This document shows positions 15,101-25,700 of a DNA stretch of 47,224 nt, piece by piece (the first letter of the stretch is position 1; every line of letters starts with the position of its first letter). A program made the translations under genes and the position numbers. The stretch spans positions 1 through 47,224 of the forward strand of contig CALBJG010000147.1 in NCBI GenBank assembly GCA_937892865.1, given 5' to 3'. Source of the stretch: an uncultured Clostridia bacterium (lineage in GTDB: Bacteria > Bacillota > Clostridia > Oscillospirales > Oscillospiraceae). Under the pieces are notes generated by a model. The model ran no database searches. It saw only the letters and a program-made list of their open reading frames with translations, and was not told where the DNA came from.

Positions 15101-18100
15101 GCTACCTTTGGCGGCAGAAAACTTACCGACAAGAAGATCCTGGCAGCGCTGGATGAATATTACGACAACCGGACACTGTCTTGGGATTATGCGTTGGATA
15201 ACCGGGCATCTTTCCAGAAAAAGGATAATGAAGTATCCGATATGTACTACATCGGCGGCACCAACTACAAGTGGGCAGGCCTGCGCCTGGGCTTGAAAGT
15301 TGCCGGTCCGGAACTGGATAAGGACGGCACATTGAAGCCCAATTATCCCGAGGGTTGGTGGACGGCTCTGACACTGGAATCTCCCGGTAAGGGAACATAC
15401 TATCTGTCGCTGGATTATCAATCCCGCGCCGACGGTACGCCGGAAGGCGAGATCTATCTGGTAAAAGGCAGATATGAAGACACAGCATTGCTGGAGAAAC
15501 AGTTGAATTCCGGCAACCTGCTTAAGACAGTCAGTTTCAACAGCCGTGGCTTTGATATGATCGATAAGCAGATCGATCTCGGCCCCGTTGATCTTGTTCA
15601 GGGTGAGTATACCCTGGTATTCAAATCACTGGTTCCCAGTAAGAGCGCCGGCGCATATGTATATGTGACCAAACTCACTGCGACCCACGAGTCCATTATG
15701 CCGCCTCCCGGTCCCAACGAGGTCATTTATGACTTTGACTTGCAGGACAGGGAAAACGGCGTTTACGAAAAACGCATTGATCTGCAGGAAGTATGGGGCG
15801 ACCTGGATCTGAATGCCCGCTATGCCAGCGGTAAGATCAACTGGAACTACTATACCAAGGACAATACAATGCCCGATACCGGTCACTGCTTTGCATCTTC
15901 TTACGGTATGTATATGTTTGCCTTGCAAAATCAGTGGATGGCGTTTAAAATCAAGTCTCCCGGCGATGGTTTGTATACACTGTCCATGAATCACGCCCGA
16001 GGCGGTAATGGCGGTACCGGAGCAGTCTACATTCTGCCCGGCAACACCAAAGACATCGCCACTGCAATGGACCCCAGCAACCGTGTGGGCAAGATCACCT
16101 TTGCCAATGAGACCGGTGAGCCGCAAGTTACCGACGGCTTTACCACCCAACTGGGCACATATAACTTCAAAGCCGGCGAAGAGTATATTATGGTTATGGA
16201 AGCCTATAAAAACTCTCCGTTCAAGGCAAGAAACAGTTATATGTGGATCTCCCAACTGATCGCACTGGAAGGCAACCACATGAAGACCCAGACAGCGCAG
16301 AAAAAGGTCAATTCTATCGTTGTGGATGAAGCGCCTGTTGTTCAGTTTGGTATTGGTATGTACGGCGCAATTTCCCAGGTCAATGGGCAGGACTATTTCT
16401 ATTTCCCCACAGAGGGCAGTCAGATGTTCGTCTACAACCTGGACGATATGGTCAAAGTTCGCCGTGTGCCTACGCCTTTTACCTCCTCGAAGGGTATGTG
16501 CGTAGACGCTGACGGTATGGTGTGGATGGTGGGTGATGCCCAGGTGCTGTGGCGTTATGACCCCTATACCAACACCGGTTGGACCAGCGCCAACTTTAAG
16601 ACCACCGGCGGTATTGAAAACAGTTCCACAGCCCTTTACTGTACGGCAGGTTCTGACGGCAATATCTATTTTGGTTCTTATACGATGGGCTATGTAGTTC
16701 GATACAATCCCAAGACCGATAAGTTCAGTAAAGTTACCGGCGGTTTGATCAATGAAGACAGTTCTTACTCCTCGGGCCTCATTGAGCGGGATGGTTACCT
16801 TTACGCCGCTATCAACGGTGACCGGAATGCAGACGGTAAAGTCACAGCCGAATATGTAAAGATCGATCTTAAGACAGATAAGATCGTAGACCGCGTGGAT
16901 ATTACCGAGCTGTTCGGTCAGGATGAAGTTATGATCCGCGGTGTCGGTATGTGCGGCAAGATGCTTTTTGCCGGCGGTCTGACCATTAAGGGTTTCATTG
17001 CCATCGATACAGAAACAATGGAACTGAAGGATTACGGTATCAGTAAACCCATTGCCATCGGTACTACGGAAGAGATCGACGGTAAGATCTATTTTATGGT
17101 ATCCGGTCTGGGTATTCGTATGTACGATTCTGCAACAGATGAGATCATCGTTCCCAATGCTTCTATGGAATCTGCCGTGGCAGGTTTCCGCTGCGGTGAG
17201 ACCAATGCGGTGACACTGGATCACAACCCGCTGTTCCCCGGCACTTCCTATGTTACTTTCGGCGGTACCGGTATTAAGATCTACAATGTGGAAAGCGGCA
17301 ATGTCTATACACCTCCGCTGATCGATGAAGAAAATGACGGCGCCGGTCAGGTCATCCGTACCATCATCCGCGGACCGGAGGGTACGAACACCCTCTACAT
17401 TGGCGGCTTTAACACCGATACTTCCGCAGTGTACGATATCAATCAAGGTAAGACCGTTAAACTCTTCGAAACCGAAGGCCAGGGTGATACCTTGATGTGG
17501 TATGATGGGGCATTGTATGCCGGTAACTATCCCGGCGCTTATGTGACCCGTGTCAACCTGGACGATCCGGACCGCAATGTCGTTATGCTGAGTTTGAGTG
17601 GCGGTTACTATCAGCAAGCCCGTGTTCACGCTTTGACCGCCGGTGACGGTATGCTCTTTGCCGGTTCTATTCCGGATTGGTATGGCTACGGCGGTACATT
17701 CGTTGCCATTGACCTGAAGACTCTGGACCGTGTTATGATCGAGCAAATGGTGGAGCATCAATCCATTACCGGACTTGTGTACCGTGACGGATATGTCTTT
17801 GGTACAACCTCTCTTGCCGGTGGTACGGCAGCCGATGAGCCTTACAACGACGAAGTATCTGCAAAGATATTTGTGTACGATGTAAAGCAGAAGAAAAAAG
17901 TTGCTGAACTGGACTTGAGAGAGCATATCTCCGGTCTGGCAGACAGATTGCCTTATGTGGACGGTATTACCGTTGACCCCAACGGCCAACTGTGGGGCGT
18001 GATCTCTGAAACGGTATTCCAGTTTGATTATAATCCCGACACCGGTAAGTTCTCTGTTAAGGAAGTACTCTCCTTCGATAAGGTGGGTATGAATGCAGAG

Positions 18101-19327
18101 GGCAGAAGTTGGAAGATGTGCGACTTTGATTACCTGGATGGCTATATGTATGTAGCGCTGGGTAATAAGGGCGGTCTGCAAAAGATCAACATCAACAACC
18201 CCAAGGAACACCACCGCATTAACTGTGAGACACCCAGAAACTTTGTGATCGGTGAAGACGGCAATCTGTATTATGCCCTCAACACCTATGAACTGAAGAT
18301 GTATCCTCTGCACATTACCGATGCGGATTGGGCGATCGCAGAGCCGGTAGATGCAATGATTCTGGCGCTGAAAGGCAAGGGCTCCATTGCGGATAAGGAA
18401 GAGATCCTGGCTGCAAAGAATGCATACGAGGCGCTGTCCTGGGCACATAAGGCGCTGATCCAGAATTATGAGATTTTGGAAATTGCCATTACAGATTTGC
18501 TGGAAGCAGAGATCGAAACCATCGGTGAGGTTACTCTGGATTCCGAAGAACTGATCAAACGGTTGCTGGCAGAGTATGAGGCGCTTCCCAGAAAACAGCA
18601 GGGCTATGTCAAGAATTATCAGATTCTGAACGCCGCAGATCTGAAACTCCAGGATCTGATTAACCAGCGGGAAGCAGAGCGTGTGCAGAAACTCATAAAT
18701 GATGGTGTCGCTGCCCTCGGTGAGATCACATTGGAAGATGAACCCGATGTTAAGGCGCTCCGTGAACTGTTCGATTCTCTTACATTCCTGCAACGGCAGA
18801 TGGTAGATGCATCCGGACTGTTGGCTGCAGAAGCCAAGATCAAAGAACTCCGCCAGGTGAAGATCGACCGGTTGATCGAACTGATCGCAATGATCGGTGA
18901 GGTTACTCTGGAAGATGAGCCGATTATCACCGAGGCAATGGAGATCTACAACTGGATGTATATGGACGAGCGCGAGACGGTGGACTATGTGACACTTACC
19001 GCTGCCAACAAGGCGCTGCAGAAACTGCAGAAGGCCGCAGCAGCAGAAGTGGACGCATTGATCACCGCAATCGGCGACAGCGTTGACTATTCTTCCGGTG
19101 ATGCCATTCAGGCAGCGCGGGCTGCATACGACGCGCTGACTCCCGGCTCCAAGCAGTATGTAACGCTGATCTCTATTCTGGAGGAAGCGGAGGCGATCTA
19201 CAACGCAATGTTCCCGTTGTGGGCGATCATTGTGATCGTGGTTGTTGGCGTAATCGCCGCAGGCGGTTTGGTAACTGCTGTGCTTCTGCGTAAGCGGAAG
19301 AAGACGGCAGAACAGCCTGCTGAATAA
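12173..19327 (+). CDS. Giant membrane-anchored propeller surface protein 3
   Basis: 2384 aa. Signal peptide ~1-30. Beta modules of ~200-230 residues start near 39, 256, 513, 732, 960 and 1184. Each begins with a Y-D/N-F strand, then L-N/Y-W-K-Y, a YFGG..W.GLRLG stretch, an SPGKG..Y..TL.YQ.R core, E-I-Y-L-L-K-G and a closing GEYTLVFKA. A Thr/Glu-rich linker (~473-506) separates modules 2 and 3; module 6 is the variant found next to the propeller in every paralogue. The propeller spans ~1380-2041, with a DRNADGKVTAE metal-binding-like loop. About five helical repeats of ~60 residues (VDALITAIGD..AARAAYDAL) form a stalk at ~2056-2343. A TM helix (~2347-2371) with an RKRKK tail anchors it, so the bulk lies outside. 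No LPXTG motif. Function unknown. Confidence 0.87.
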   Translation: MKKSFTRILALALIISMLLPCLPTGAVAVEGGVQTEPVQVVYDFVLEQTDKVNNNGSSFVGQALTGTANQGAIAGYYAADELNWKYAADNNLDFKTESNQSFAMLYFGGGSNVWTGLRLGIKTEENGTATYPVGVWSALTIKVPTAGKYALNLEHQIRADGTTAGEIYFLEGTYADNAAIEAAMSAADPQKTVDFSKSDFTVEDAATALGKKQLNAGEYTLVFKATAKKSENSACFFYLKKLTMTLEEEVNTDELKNVSYNFLQTYVTEKVGKSFSNKYFTAIPNTDIDNAYANEALNWKIASSNAAAKLAGSDYAKMDTYLAYGNGSNWAGLRLAMRAEDSAGTGVYQTGHWYAFTLASPGEGNFDITLDYQTRSDANRDTKVYLLPGALTDPAEIQAAMDATTSLTTGFDARMDNAGVPDNTSTTYNNATKSLGVHTLTDTEYTLVIHAAGSTGVGFYLTGLHMAERLVIEETTTETTTGNTESTTESTTTPEDTTAPEDTTISDEPVPQGHNFALAGTPLKVGEESFAGKTLDSAAVMAAIGGHYDAGMLDWKFTGLNNFASFAAEGSNLYNMYFIGGTDSYKWSGIRLGLKVETPEGNIFPAGVWTALTLRSPGKGLYEITLNYQTRSDATSEGEVYLIKGTFTDPADVAAKLTKDNLLKTIDCSSKVIDFEDKDRLLGTVELEEGEYTIVFKAAKAPKGGNYFYINDLIFNETQPKPVLPPVQKDKLVYNFALSGTEFVDVNGDDVAGQNPTANKIKEALDEYYKDQLLYWTYATNNLASFKKADNEVESVYYFGGGPNKYVWSGLRMGHKVLGPEKEEDGDLKPSYPAGYFTALNIHSPGKGYYKFTLDFQMRADGTSTGEIYLLKGKLTDASQIEKQLTKDNLLKVIDFSSKSFTLSDSKKELGGVEMEKGEYTLVFRAMDAQAGGGYIYINALTAEKTQPEPPKQPLQVNKLEYDFVLHNDKLVDDTDATFGGRKLTDKKILAALDEYYDNRTLSWDYALDNRASFQKKDNEVSDMYYIGGTNYKWAGLRLGLKVAGPELDKDGTLKPNYPEGWWTALTLESPGKGTYYLSLDYQSRADGTPEGEIYLVKGRYEDTALLEKQLNSGNLLKTVSFNSRGFDMIDKQIDLGPVDLVQGEYTLVFKSLVPSKSAGAYVYVTKLTATHESIMPPPGPNEVIYDFDLQDRENGVYEKRIDLQEVWGDLDLNARYASGKINWNYYTKDNTMPDTGHCFASSYGMYMFALQNQWMAFKIKSPGDGLYTLSMNHARGGNGGTGAVYILPGNTKDIATAMDPSNRVGKITFANETGEPQVTDGFTTQLGTYNFKAGEEYIMVMEAYKNSPFKARNSYMWISQLIALEGNHMKTQTAQKKVNSIVVDEAPVVQFGIGMYGAISQVNGQDYFYFPTEGSQMFVYNLDDMVKVRRVPTPFTSSKGMCVDADGMVWMVGDAQVLWRYDPYTNTGWTSANFKTTGGIENSSTALYCTAGSDGNIYFGSYTMGYVVRYNPKTDKFSKVTGGLINEDSSYSSGLIERDGYLYAAINGDRNADGKVTAEYVKIDLKTDKIVDRVDITELFGQDEVMIRGVGMCGKMLFAGGLTIKGFIAIDTETMELKDYGISKPIAIGTTEEIDGKIYFMVSGLGIRMYDSATDEIIVPNASMESAVAGFRCGETNAVTLDHNPLFPGTSYVTFGGTGIKIYNVESGNVYTPPLIDEENDGAGQVIRTIIRGPEGTNTLYIGGFNTDTSAVYDINQGKTVKLFETEGQGDTLMWYDGALYAGNYPGAYVTRVNLDDPDRNVVMLSLSGGYYQQARVHALTAGDGMLFAGSIPDWYGYGGTFVAIDLKTLDRVMIEQMVEHQSITGLVYRDGYVFGTTSLAGGTAADEPYNDEVSAKIFVYDVKQKKKVAELDLREHISGLADRLPYVDGITVDPNGQLWGVISETVFQFDYNPDTGKFSVKEVLSFDKVGMNAEGRSWKMCDFDYLDGYMYVALGNKGGLQKININNPKEHHRINCETPRNFVIGEDGNLYYALNTYELKMYPLHITDADWAIAEPVDAMILALKGKGSIADKEEILAAKNAYEALSWAHKALIQNYEILEIAITDLLEAEIETIGEVTLDSEELIKRLLAEYEALPRKQQGYVKNYQILNAADLKLQDLINQREAERVQKLINDGVAALGEITLEDEPDVKALRELFDSLTFLQRQMVDASGLLAAEAKIKELRQVKIDRLIELIAMIGEVTLEDEPIITEAMEIYNWMYMDERETVDYVTLTAANKALQKLQKAAAAEVDALITAIGDSVDYSSGDAIQAARAAYDALTPGSKQYVTLISILEEAEAIYNAMFPLWAIIVIVVVGVIAAGGLVTAVLLRKRKKTAEQPAE

Positions 19328-19349
19328 CCCAATCATAAAATTATAATGT

Positions 19350-19384
19350 CCCCGGCAGAAATGCAAATTTCTGCCGGGGTTTTC
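19350..19384 (+). terminator. Terminator after surface protein 3
   Basis: Stem CCCCGGCAGAAAT (19350-19362) / ATTTCTGCCGGGG (19367-19379) with loop GCAA, followed by TTTTC. Confidence 0.92.
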
Positions 19385-19589
19385 TAATAATCCGAAAAAG
19401 TAAGAATAATATCCGAGTTTTCCGTAAGACTTATGTAAAGTTATTTGATAAAATATAAAAGATATTACATATTCATTGCTTTAGGTAACAATATCGTAAG
19501 TTGTATTTGCGTTGATGATATATAATGATATGATAGGATGAAATAGTTAAACGATTTAATTTATTTTTTCCTGAGACTTCTGTTTTTCG
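19385..19589. other. AT-rich intergenic stretch, no gene seen
   Basis: About 200 AT-rich bases without a credible reading frame or ribosome binding site. A TATAAT at 19521-19526 has no good -35 partner. The two phrases CCGTAAGACTTATG and TCGTAAGTTGTAT are similar, but nothing firmer is visible. Confidence 0.5.
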
Positions 19590-19619
19590 TTGACACAAAT
19601 ATGGGTATTGTGCTAAAAT
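19590..19619 (+). promoter_or_regulatory. Promoter of surface protein 4
   Basis: TTGACA (19590-19595), 18-base spacer, extended -10 TGCTAAAAT (TAAAAT at 19614-19619). It is ~150 bases from the start codon, much further than in the paralogues. Confidence 0.8.
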
Positions 19620-19625
19620 TATGAT

Positions 19626-19769
19626 GTATTGTTATGCAGGTGTCTATCTATATTTCATAAAAATGGAATAGGGTGTGACCTTGTAATACTTGCGCGCCCA
19701 AAAGGACGCAAGAACACAGAAGAATCTGTCCTTTGCGTAAGCAATAGGGCCGATTGAGGAGGAGAAAAT
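19626..19769 (+). promoter_or_regulatory. Long, possibly structured 5' leader of surface protein 4
   Basis: About 145 untranslated bases. Local hairpins can be drawn: CTTGCG / CGCAAG (near 19691-19714), ACAGA / TCTGT (near 19717-19730) and an imperfect one near 19648-19672. The other surface genes have leaders of only ~40-50 bases. No known riboswitch class was recognised. Confidence 0.4.
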
Positions 19770-22700
19770 ATGAAGAACCTGAAACGCTTGATCGCAATGG
19801 TCTTGGTGCTCTGTTCTTTGATGTCCTTCGTGCCTTCTATGGCAGTAGCCGTAGGAAATGGCGAAGGCAGCGGAGATCCGGTCATCGTCACTTACGACTT
19901 TGAACTGGAAAAGACCACTTTGACGACTACGTCCGGTGGCAGTTTTGCCAATGGGGGATTGGTGGGCGCTGCTATTTCCGGAGCAGTTGCCGGCTACTAT
20001 GATTCCGGCGAACTGAACTGGAAGTACGATTCCAACAACCACCAGTCTTTTAAGAACGACAGCACCACTGTCAGCGAAATGATCTATTTCGGCGGTAATG
20101 GCAGCGGCAACGCATGGAGCGGCCTGCGTGTCGGTGTGAAAGTGGTTGGTCATCCGGACGGCGATTATCCCATTGGTCACTGGATGGCTTTGAATATCAA
20201 AGTTCCCACTGCCGGTAAATATGACCTGATGCTGAATCATCAATTCCGCGCTGACGGCACCACTGCAGCCAAAATCTACCTGCTGGAGGGTACTTATGCA
20301 GATAACGCTGCTATTGAGGCAGCTATGACTGCGAATAACCTGCAGGCAACTGTGGATTTCAGCAGCAAAAGTTGGAGTTATACAGAGGGCCAGGCCTCTC
20401 TGGGCGAAGCCGAACTGAAAGCAGGGGAGTACACCATAGTGTTCCACGCAACTGCTGACCGTACGGATGGCGCCGGCTGCTACTTCTACCTGCGTAATTT
20501 GGTTGCAGAACTGAAAGAAGCCACGCAGATTGAACCTCTGACCAATGTCAGTTACGATTTCTCTCAGCAGAACATCACAGACCTTGCAGGCAAGTCCTTC
20601 AAGAACAAGTATTTCTACAATAACATTCCGGATGCTGACATTGCTGCACTGTATGCCGCCGGCACTCTGAACTGGAATGTAGTTGCATCTAATTACGCTT
20701 CCTTTGTTGGCGGCGATGTTACCAAGGCTGACAGTTATCTGAGTTACGGCGATATGGCTGCTAACTGGACTGGCTTGCGTCTGGCTATGCGCGTCAAACA
20801 AACAGGCGTTTCTCCTGATCCTTATAAACCTGGCCACTGGTTTGCCTTCAATCTGAAGGGACCCGGCGCAGGTACATATGAAGCAACGCTCAACTATCAG
20901 ACCCGCAGTGATGGCAACCGGGATGTGAAGGTCTACCTGATCCCCGGCGCGCTGACCGATGCGGCTGCTATTCAGACTGCTATTGACTCCGCTACCAGCC
21001 TGACCAGCGGCTTTGAAGGTCATAAGGATGCCACCGGCGCCACCGGCAATTATCTGGCAGGCGTAAAAGATCTGGGCGATGTGACCTTGGTGGACGGCGA
21101 CTACACTTTGGTCATTCACTGTGCGTCCGAAACCGGCACATATTTCTTCCTCAACGGTCTGGAGCTGAACGAAAAGGCAGCTCAGGAGGAGACCACCGGT
21201 GCAACTGTCGGTGAGACCACTTCCGGCGCTACCACCGAGGCAACCACCGAAGAGACCACCGTAGCAGGCGGCAATGAGGATGTGCCCGTTGGTTATACCT
21301 TCGATTTGCACAGCACCGACCTGGTGAATACCGCCGGCAACAAGTTCGGCGCTACCTCTATGCGAAACAATGCTGCAAAGGATGCTGTCAGCGCTTATTA
21401 CGATCAGGGAACGATCTCCTGGAAGTATGCGTTAGATAACATTTCTACTTTTAACACCTTTGAGGAAGGCACAAACACCCCTGTAAATAAGGCCAGCGAT
21501 ACATTCTTCTTTGGTGACAATACAACCGGTAGTTATCCTTGGTCAAGTTTGCGCCTTGGTTTGAAAGTTGTTACACCGGATGTGCCTAAAGGAATGTATC
21601 CTGCCGGATACTGGGCGGCATTTACCGTAAAGGCACCCGGCACCGGCAACTATAAGATCTCTCTGGATTATCAGGTACGTCGTGACGGTACCCCCGAGGG
21701 CGAGGTTTACATTCTGCCCGGTACTTATACCGATGTTGCACAGCTGAATGCCCTGCTGACCCGTGACAATATGCGTCAGGTCATCGACTTCAGAAACACG
21801 AAGTTCGGTTTGGCTGAAGATGCAGCAAATCCCGCAGATCTGGGCATTATGAACCTGACTGAGCAGGAATACACCTTTGTTTTCCGTGCAAACAAGGTGG
21901 ACAACGGCGCATACATCTACCTCAATGAACTGATCTTTGAGGCAACCACCGAAGAACCCTATGTTCCCGAACTGCCTGAGGAAGAGATTCCTGTTGTGGA
22001 AGAGCCTGTGGATCACAGCTTCCAGCTGGGCGCATCCAACCTGACCAACCTGAACGGTGGTTCTTTCGGTGGCGCAACACTTACCGACGCAGTTAACCTG
22101 GATAAGTTGAATGCATACTACGATGAGGATATGATCTCCTGGAAGTATGCTTTGGACAACATTTCCACAATGGCAACCGAGACCCAGACCGCAGGCAACA
22201 CCTTCTACTTCGGCGGTGGCAACGGCTATGCATGGGCAGGCCTGCGCCTTGGCGTTCGTCTTACCGATAAGACCGATCCCAACAAGAAGGATTACCCCGC
22301 TGGTTGGTGGGCAGCATTTACTGTAAAAGCCCCCGGAAGCGGTACTTACGCAACTACTTTGAAGTATCAGACTCGTGGCGACGGTACTCCGGAGGGTGAA
22401 GTTTATCTGATCAAGGGCACATTCACCGATAGGGCTGAATTGGAAGCTCAGATGACCAAGGACAACCTGCTGAAGGTCATTGACTTCAGTGCTACTAAAG
22501 ACTTTACCGATGCATCCCGTGAATTGGGCATTGTTGACTATTCCGCTGATGAGTACACTATCGTGTTCAAGTCTGCGGCTAAGAAGACCGGCGCAGGCGG
22601 CGCATATGCCTATATCAATGGTCTGGAATTCAAGAAGAGTGAGCCCAAGGTCGAACTGCCTCCCGTGCAGGCAGATAGCCTGAAGTACGACTTCGAACTG

Positions 22701-25700
22701 GGTCATAGCAAACTGACCCTGTTGGACGGCAGCGAATTCAACGGCAAGACCCTGGATAGCAATCTGGTTGTCGAGACCCTGGGTGAGTACTTTACTGATC
22801 AGAAAATCTATTGGAAGTATTCCTTGGATAACCTGGATTCCTTTAAGACTGAAACCAATTCTGTTGGTTCTACCTACTATATCGGCAACTATGTAGGACC
22901 TACTACCACTTATGCATGGGACGGCATCCGTTTGGGTGTGCGCATTACTGAGAATGGCAAGTCCCGTTACCCCGCCGGCTGGTGGACCGCACTGACCATC
23001 CACTCTCCCGGTAAAGGCAACTACCAGTTCACACTGAACCTGCAGCACCGCGCAGACGTTACGACCCGTGGTGAGATCTACCTGATCAAGGGCAGTTTCA
23101 CCGATCCTGCGCAGTTGGAAAAGGCAATGACCAGAGATAATCTGCGTCAGGTAGTGGATACAAGATCCAATACTTTGGACTTCTCCGCTCCCGAGTCCTA
23201 TGACTTAGGCGTTATGGCAATGGAGCAGGGCGAATACACCCTGGTGTTCAAGGCAGCCAAGGCAAGTGCCGGCGGCGCTTATCTGTACATCAACTCTATG
23301 GAAGCCAAGAAGACTTCCAAGGCTCCTTATGTCCCCGAACTGCCTGCGGAAGAGAAGCCCGTTGTTGTTACTCCTCAGTACTACAACTTCGAACTGAACG
23401 CATCTCCTTTGCGCGATCTGAACGGCGCAGAAATGGGCGGCGGCATACTTACCGACAGCAAGATTATGGATGCCCTGAAGAAGTACTACGATGAGGGTAT
23501 GATCTCCTGGAAGTATGCAACTGACAACCTCAACACCTTTGCAAAGAACGGCGTTAAGGTAGGCAACACCTACTATATCGGCGGAACTGATACCTATAAG
23601 TGGGACGGTATCCGCTTCGGTATGGTAACTACCCAGCCCGATGGCACAAAGAGTTATTCTACCCCCGGCTGGTGGACCGCATTTACCATCAAGTCCCCCG
23701 GTAAGGGAACCCACTATCTGCATCTGGATTTCCAGAAGCGTTCCGACGCAGCAGTCCGCGCAGAAGTATACCTGATCAAGGGCAAACTCACCGATATGAA
23801 GGCGGTGGAAGCCCAGATGACCAAGGCTAACTTGCTCAAAGAATTAGAAATGAAGACCAAGACTGCCGAGTTTAAGGATGCTTCCGAATACCTGGGCCCC
23901 GTATCGATGGATGCCGGCGAATATACGCTGGTGATCAAGTGCCTGGAAGGCAACCCCGCAGGCGCATACATCTATATGAACGGTCTGACCTTCGACAAGA
24001 ATCCTCCTCCCGAGCCCACCGAGATCACCTATAACTTCGATCTGAACAACAAGGAAGACGGCATCTATACTGGCAAAGCCATCTTCTGGGACAAGACCGA
24101 CGACCTGGCACAGCGTTACGCCAACGGTAAACTGAACTGGAAGTACGAGACCAAGGCCGACTCCTTTGACGGCGGCGCTAACGCCTTTAACGCTGCCTAC
24201 GGTATGGTTATGTACACCTCCGAGGAGAACTGGATGGCATTCCGCATCAAGTCTCCCGGCGCAGGTCTGTACACCATGATCCTGAACCATGCCAAGTCTG
24301 CCCGTGGCGCTTTGGGCGCTATGTACGTTCTGCCCGGCGATACCAAGGATATCGAAGGCGCAATGGACCACGGTAACCGTGTCGGTAAGATCCAGTTCTA
24401 CAATGACGACGGCGACGTTGCGGTTAAGAATGGCTACACCACTACCATGGGTACTTACGAGTTCGAGAAGAACAAAGAGTACATTGTGGTATTCGAAGCC
24501 TACGATAACACCCCCTATCAGCGCTCTATCGCCTATATGTGGATCTCCCAGTTGATCGCCAAGAAGGGCGACCACACCGTTTCCGCTGTTGGCAACCGTC
24601 AAATCAAATCCATGGTCGTTGATGCAGAAGCTTGTCCCACTATGGAACCCACTGTTGCGTTGGTGGCTGCTGAAATTGACGGTCAGGACTATCTGTTTAT
24701 GCCTACTGAAGGCCGCGCACTGTATATCTTCAACCTGGAAGATAATGTGATGGTTCGTAAGGTAACCGGCACACCGTTCCCCATCTGCCGCGGTATTACG
24801 GTGGATAAGGAAGGTATTATCTGGGCAGTAGGTGATGCCCAGGTTCTGTGGCGCTACGACTTCCGTACCAATACCGGCTGGACTTCTTATAACTACAAGT
24901 TTAACGGTGTTCCCAATGCCGGCTGTGGTTATCAGATGACCACCGATGATGCCGGTAATATCTACTGGGGCGTTAACCCCTCCGCTTGCATCGCCAAGTA
25001 TGATCCTCAAGCCAATAAGTTCTCTGTGGTTGGCGGCAATCTGGATCCTGTTGACGGTGACTATGGTAACGTTCCGATTATCAAGGACGGTTATCTTTAT
25101 GCCACTGTTGCCGGCGATAAGAGCAACGACGGCGTAAAGACTGCCTGGGTCGTAAAGATCGATCTGGAAACTGAAAAAATCGTTGACAGATTGGATATTA
25201 CCAAACAGTTCGGCGATAAGGAAGTTATGGTCCGTGGCGGTGGCATCTGTGGTAACACATTGTTCTATGGCGGTATCAGTATGGCAGACTATGTTGCCAT
25301 TGACCTGACCACCGAAAAGATGCAGTTGAAGACCTATGATGTCCTCTACGGTCAGATCAGTTACTCTCCCACAGAGGAAATCGACGGCAAGTGCTATATG
25401 GTCGTCGGCGGTAAGATGTTCAAGTATGACGGTGTTACCGATACTATGGAACGTGTCTATGGTATGGATCTGGCAAATGTCGGCTTTAAGCCCACCGGCC
25501 ATAGTTCCATTACTTTGAGCAACAATCCCTTGTTCCCCGGTATTTCTTATGTTACACAGACTGGTACCGGTATTAAGTACTACAATATGGAGACCTTGCA
25601 GGTCACCACACCTTACCTCTACGACGAGGATAAGGAAGGTTCCGGTCAGTTAGTCCGCTGCATTATTTCCGGTGAACCCGGCGACAACAATATTTACATC

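Noticed and set aside
19213..19327. Sortase anchoring of the large surface proteins
   Set aside because: Proteins 3-5 end in a TM helix and a basic tail, but no LPXTG-like motif precedes the helix, so ordinary membrane anchoring is more likely.
15626..19366. Very long open frame on the minus strand (1246 codons), and similar ones opposite the other surface genes
   Set aside because: They mirror the codon bias of the plus-strand genes, have no ribosome binding site or recognisable domain, and lie wholly antisense to clear coding sequence.
19650..19769. c-di-GMP or other known riboswitch in the leader of surface protein 4
   Set aside because: Local hairpins exist but none of the conserved core bases of GEMM or other familiar classes could be aligned.
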